Source: Corynebacterium sputi DSM 45148
Lineage (GTDB): Bacteria; Actinomycetota; Actinomycetes; Mycobacteriales; Mycobacteriaceae
DNA: 64,000 bases
Reading direction: 5' to 3'
NCBI RefSeq assembly: GCF_000427865.1
Contig: NZ_ATYV01000001.1
Coordinates: 124,001 to 188,000 of the forward strand
The notes beneath the pieces were generated by a model. That model saw only the letters and a list, made by a program, of their open reading frames with translations. It had not been told where the DNA came from and searched no databases. Of this stretch, positions 60,579-64,000 are shown piece after piece. Numbering within the stretch: the stretch's first letter is position 1; each line of letters opens with the position of its first letter. The position numbers and the translations under genes were made by a program.

Positions 60579-61601
60579 ATGCCTGCACCCGATCCGCTCC
60601 GCTACCACGGTGATTCCGCCGCCAGAGGCGCCCGGATCGACTTCGCAGTGAACGTACGCGGTTCCGCACCACAGTGGTTGACTGCGGGCCTCCGGAAGGC
60701 TGTCGATGAATTGGCTGCCTATCCGGACCCGGGCCTGGATCGCGAGGTGCGGGAAGCGCTCGGTGCCCGCCATGGCCGGCCTGCCGACGAGGTGCTTCTG
60801 CTGAACGGCGTCGCGGAGGGTTTTGCTCTGCTGCCGCACCTGAGTTCTTCTGCGACGGTGGTGTGCCCGCAATTCACCGAACCGGAGGCAGCCTTCGCAG
60901 CCGCTGGCGTATCGGTTCACCGGGCGATCTGCCCAGAACCATGGGATCTGCCAGAGCTGGCGCCGAACACTGATGTGGCAGTAGTTGGCAATCCCACCAA
61001 CCCGACGTCCCGTATTCATTCCCAGAGCGAGATCCTAAACCTCGCAGATCACTGCCTCCTATTGGTCGTCGATGAGGCCTTCATGGACGTGATCCATCCG
61101 CTGGATTTCCCAGATGGACAGGATCCCTCAGTTGCCTCGGTCCGGGATGATCGCCTCATCGTGTTTCGCAGCCTAACTAAAACATGGGCGTTGGCTGGAC
61201 TGCGCTGTGGATATGCACTTGGCTCGGCCGAGGTCCTGGCTGCGATGGCGGCCCGCAGACCAGCCTGGCCTCTGGGGACTCTGCAACTGCGGGCCATGCA
61301 GTTGGTCGCCGAACACGGGGACCTTGGTCAATTACAGGAGCAGATCCGCGCTGAACGGCAGGCGATGGCAGGTTTGCTCACCGACGCAGAATGGATGGTG
61401 GCCCCAGGGGGCGCGCCATTCATTCTGGCCCGGCCACCGGTGGATGACATCGATGCCGCTCGAGACCGCCTCGCCACCCGCGGAATCGCCGTCCGCAGGT
61501 GCGACACCTTCCCCGGACTGGACCCCACGTGGTGGCGCCTAGCGGTGCGCGGAACCGATGAGGTGGGCACACTGGTATCTGAACTAAGGAGCATGCAATG
61601 A
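60579..61601 (+). CDS. cobC: CobC-like aminotransferase (threonine-phosphate decarboxylase family)
   Basis: 340 residues, PLP-dependent fold type I. LAAYPDPGLDREVREALG, VVGNPTNPTSRIH, VVDEAFMDV (Asp for the pyridine N), FRSLTKTWALAGLRCGYALG (PLP Lys). Makes aminopropanol phosphate for cobalamin, or acts as a related aminotransferase. Matches Rv2231c by position. TACCAT at leaderless spacing fixes the start at 60579. ATGA overlap with the next gene. Confidence 0.9.
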   Translation: MPAPDPLRYHGDSAARGARIDFAVNVRGSAPQWLTAGLRKAVDELAAYPDPGLDREVREALGARHGRPADEVLLLNGVAEGFALLPHLSSSATVVCPQFTEPEAAFAAAGVSVHRAICPEPWDLPELAPNTDVAVVGNPTNPTSRIHSQSEILNLADHCLLLVVDEAFMDVIHPLDFPDGQDPSVASVRDDRLIVFRSLTKTWALAGLRCGYALGSAEVLAAMAARRPAWPLGTLQLRAMQLVAEHGDLGQLQEQIRAERQAMAGLLTDAEWMVAPGGAPFILARPPVDDIDAARDRLATRGIAVRRCDTFPGLDPTWWRLAVRGTDEVGTLVSELRSMQ

Positions 61602-62752
61602 GCAACACGATCGTCACAGTCGCCGACGTACGGCACACCATGGACCGCGCCTACCCGCCGCATCTGGCGGAAAGCTGGGACAAGGTCGGGCTGATCTGTG
61701 GCGATCCGGAGGCGGCAGTTTCGAAGATCGTCCTGGCTCTGGAATGCACAGACTCGGTCGTCGAAGCAGCAATAGAGGCCTCTGCCGACATGATCGTGGT
61801 GCACCACCCCTTGCTGATGCGCGGAGTTAGCTCTGTTGCCGCGGACACCCCGAAAGGTCGGATCATCCACCGGCTGATCCGGGAGGGAATCGCACTTTTT
61901 GCTGCACACACGAACGCTGACTCCGCACGCCCGGGAGTTAACGATGTCCTGGCAGAACTCCTTGGAGTCACCGCCGGACCTGCACTAGACCCCAAGACCG
62001 CCCCGGGGATGGATCTGTGGGTGGTGAAGGTGCCTGGTGCAGAGGTGGACGTCGTGAAGCAAGCTCTTTTCGCCGCAGGCGCAGGCGAACTCGGTGACTA
62101 CGGTGAGTGTTCCTTCGACAGCGACGGCCGGGGCCAATTCCGACCCACCGCCGCCGCGAATCCACACCTGGGCACCGCCGGAGAACTGGAGAGGGTTGAG
62201 GAAACCAAGCTGGAGATTGTCGCTCCGCGGCCGCTGCGCTCGAAAATCCTCACGGCATTGCACCAGGCGCATCCATATGAAGAACCAGCCTTCGACATCA
62301 TCGAATCCCAGGCGCCGACCATCGCCCCGGAAGAGACTCTTGGCATCGGCCGGGTAGGAGACCTGGACGAGCCAATGCCGTTCCGCGACTTTGTCCGACG
62401 TGTCGCCGACCGCCTGCCGGCAACCGCTTGGGGAGTGCGCGGTGCGGGCGATCCGGAGAGGATGATTTCGCGGGTTGCGGTGGCCTCCGGAAGCGGGGAT
62501 TCGTTCCTGGATACAGTCACAAAACTCGGCGTCGACGCGTTCGTAAGCTCCGACCTGCGGCACCACCCAGTCGATGAGGCTCTGCGCGCTGGCGCACCCT
62601 GCATCGTCGACACGGCACACTGGGCCAGCGAGTTTCCGTGGTGCGCCTCCTGCGCCGATATGCTGGGCAAAGAACTCGGGGTGGAAACGGACGTTATCAA
62701 CATCCGCACAGACCCCTGGACCGTCGCATTCCCGAACAAGGAGAACTCATGA
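61598..62752 (+). CDS. Nif3-like dinuclear metal-centre protein
   Basis: 384 residues, with the usual inserted middle domain (from about 140 to 250). PPHLAESWDKVGLICGDP, VVHHPLLMRGVSSV, FAAHTNADSARPGVNDVLAE and SDLRHHPVDEA hold the metal ligands. Function of the family (DUF34/GTP cyclohydrolase 1 type 2-like label) is unsettled. Overlaps cobC and the next gene by ATGA at each end. Confidence 0.93.
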   Translation: MSNTIVTVADVRHTMDRAYPPHLAESWDKVGLICGDPEAAVSKIVLALECTDSVVEAAIEASADMIVVHHPLLMRGVSSVAADTPKGRIIHRLIREGIALFAAHTNADSARPGVNDVLAELLGVTAGPALDPKTAPGMDLWVVKVPGAEVDVVKQALFAAGAGELGDYGECSFDSDGRGQFRPTAAANPHLGTAGELERVEETKLEIVAPRPLRSKILTALHQAHPYEEPAFDIIESQAPTIAPEETLGIGRVGDLDEPMPFRDFVRRVADRLPATAWGVRGAGDPERMISRVAVASGSGDSFLDTVTKLGVDAFVSSDLRHHPVDEALRAGAPCIVDTAHWASEFPWCASCADMLGKELGVETDVINIRTDPWTVAFPNKENS

Positions 62753-63486
62753 GGATTGACCCGACCACCCAGGCCCAGTTACTGGAATTGTCGGAAATCC
62801 GGACGGGAATCGACGTGAACAAGGCACGCCGCGAATCCCTTCCCGAACGTGCCGAACTGACCCGCCTCGTCAGCGATGCCTCCCAGAGCCGCACCGAGAC
62901 CGCGCGCTCGCGCTTGGCATCACGCGATATGGAGTCAGACGTCCGCAAGCTCGAAGCTGACCTAGAGAAGCTCCGTCGCCGCGAAGCTGATGACCGCCAG
63001 ACCCTTGGCGTGGTCGCAGATCCCTCGCGACGCAAGGACCTGGAGCACGACCTGCGTTCCACTCAGCGTCGCCGCGAACTGCTGCAAGAGGAACTGTCCG
63101 AGGTCCGCCAGAAGCGTGAGGCGTACGCCGCCAACGCAGGCGATGCCGTCACCCGCGCAGAAGACGCTGTCGCTGCGGCGCGCCGGGCACTGGAGTCCGC
63201 GGAGGAGCCGCTGCTGAACGACGACGTGCGCCTGCACAAGGAACTCGAGATCCTCCGCGGAAAGATCGAAGCCGAGGTGCTGCGCAAGTTCGACCGCCTG
63301 GAAAGCGACATCGGAGTGGCCGTCGCTCGCATCGACGGACGGACCTGCCAGAGCTGCTTCATGGAGCTCGATGCCCCCACCCTGGACACCTTCACCGCTT
63401 TGCCCGCGGATGAAGTGACCCGATGCCCCGAGTGCGGCGCCTACCTGGTTCGCCCGAAGACGCTGGCAGCGTCGAAGAAGTACTGA
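62749..63486 (+). CDS. Coiled-coil C4 zinc-ribbon protein
   Basis: 245 residues: a long antiparallel coiled coil (residues 1-190) followed by a zinc ribbon with CQSC near 200 and CPEC near 225. Matches Rv2229c and the CT398-like family; role unknown, thought to connect with Nif3 because the genes are fused or adjacent widely. ATGA overlap with nif3; the longer frame in nif3 is shadow. Confidence 0.93.
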   Translation: MRIDPTTQAQLLELSEIRTGIDVNKARRESLPERAELTRLVSDASQSRTETARSRLASRDMESDVRKLEADLEKLRRREADDRQTLGVVADPSRRKDLEHDLRSTQRRRELLQEELSEVRQKREAYAANAGDAVTRAEDAVAAARRALESAEEPLLNDDVRLHKELEILRGKIEAEVLRKFDRLESDIGVAVARIDGRTCQSCFMELDAPTLDTFTALPADEVTRCPECGAYLVRPKTLAASKKY

Positions 63487-63495
63487 GGCCGGCGC

Positions 63496-64000
63496 ATGAG
63501 CAGGGACACGGCACCAGGGTGGACCGGCGCAGTGGGAGCACCCACCCGACTGGTGCTGCTGCGGCACGGTCAGACGCCGATGAGCGTTGACCGGCGCTAC
63601 TCCGGCAGCACTTCGAACCCTGGATTGACCGACTTTGGCCGCCAGCAAGCGTTCCTCGCGGCGCACCGGCTGGCAGTCTCAGGCTGGGATTTCGACGCCA
63701 TCGTCTCTTCCCCGCAGACCCGTGCCCTGCAGACCGCCGCCTACGCCGCCGACGAACTGGGCCTCGACATCGAAATCGACGAGGACCTCCGCGAGACCGA
63801 CTTCGGTGAATGGGAAGGCCTGACCTTCTCCGAGGCCTACGAACGAGACCGGGATACCCACTCCGCTTGGCTGAAAGACCCGCACCGGTGTCCGCCCGGG
63901 GGAGAAGCCTTCGCCTCTGTAGATTCTCGAGTTTCCGGAGTCCGCCAGCGCGTCACCGAGAAGTACGGCGAGTCCACAATCCTCGTCGTCAGCCACGTCA
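63496..64000 (+). CDS. Histidine phosphatase-family protein, cut by window end
   Basis: 168 residues visible, no stop before the edge. TRLVLLRHGQTPMSVDRRYS carries the catalytic His; VSSPQTRALQTAAYAA and RETDFGEWEGLTF are typical. In mycobacteria (Rv2228c) this domain is fused after an RNase HI domain; here an in-frame TGA at 63484 shows that the RNase H part is absent. With cobC and cobD nearby it could be the alpha-ribazole phosphatase, but general acid phosphatase is equally possible. Confidence 0.88.
   Translation, partial: MSRDTAPGWTGAVGAPTRLVLLRHGQTPMSVDRRYSGSTSNPGLTDFGRQQAFLAAHRLAVSGWDFDAIVSSPQTRALQTAAYAADELGLDIEIDEDLRETDFGEWEGLTFSEAYERDRDTHSAWLKDPHRCPPGGEAFASVDSRVSGVRQRVTEKYGESTILVVSHV

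Noticed and set aside
1-64000. CRISPR arrays and rRNA genes
   Set aside because: I looked for regularly spaced repeats of 25-40 bases and for conserved rRNA segments and saw none.

Overview
The window reads as a chromosomal segment of a Corynebacterium species. The evidence is the gene content and order (era-recO-uppS, zur/glyS, dgt-dnaG, aceE-DUF3052, and cobD-SURF1-gtrA-ptpA-HAD-cobC-nif3-zinc ribbon-phosphatase, which I recall as the order of the mycobacterial Rv2228c-Rv2241 block), a mycothiol-type ArsC with an ArsR carrying the corynebacterial Cys-Cys...Cys site, and many genes that begin 6-7 bases after a TANNNT hexamer, as expected for leaderless actinobacterial transcripts. The species cannot be fixed from the sequence alone.

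Layout. 1-15.3 kb is mostly core: end of a CorC/HlyC-type protein, era, a DUF4282 membrane protein, recO, uppS, zur, glyS, two uncharacterised genes, a TPM-domain secreted protein, dgt, a VKOR/secreted ribonuclease pair divergent from dnaG, a GntR regulator with its own operator, a thiD-tenA fusion under a TPP riboswitch, and tRNA-Asn. 15.6-25 kb is more variable: two tiny hypothetical genes, a Tat-exported multicopper oxidase, a secreted lipase, an anchored hydrolase, an SDR, a DUF1707/LiaF-like protein and a PIN-PhoH protein. Next comes a tightly overlapped operon nucleotidyltransferase-Fic-TetR, divergent from a five-gene guanidine/urea catabolic operon (25.3-32.2 kb) with a perfect inverted repeat in the shared promoter. 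32-37 kb holds a second Fic protein flanked by two related lipoproteins, a TRIC-type channel, another lipoprotein, CsbD, tRNA-Met(CAT) and a DUF305 lipoprotein. 37.4-43.5 kb holds a dicarboxylate/cystine-type symporter behind an McbR-like site and a short leader ORF, a serine hydrolase, an arsenic locus (arsC, acr3, arsR), an ACP-like protein without the phosphopantetheine serine, and a phosphoesterase. aceE and a DUF3052 gene follow.

47,187-56,659 is a mobile element of about 9.5 kb inserted at the 3' end of tRNA-Val(TAC). It is bounded by a 44-bp direct repeat and carries its own tyrosine integrase. It encodes a ParB-like protein, an HTH protein that seems to start at CTG, a replication initiator-like gene with palindromic iterons inside its coding sequence, and a capsid module (scaffold-like, HK97-like major capsid, connector). 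No portal, terminase or tail genes are visible. This looks like a capsid-encoding phage satellite, or a heavily reduced prophage, and is the best candidate for an undescribed system. After it, the core block cobD to the phosphatase resumes and runs off the window end.
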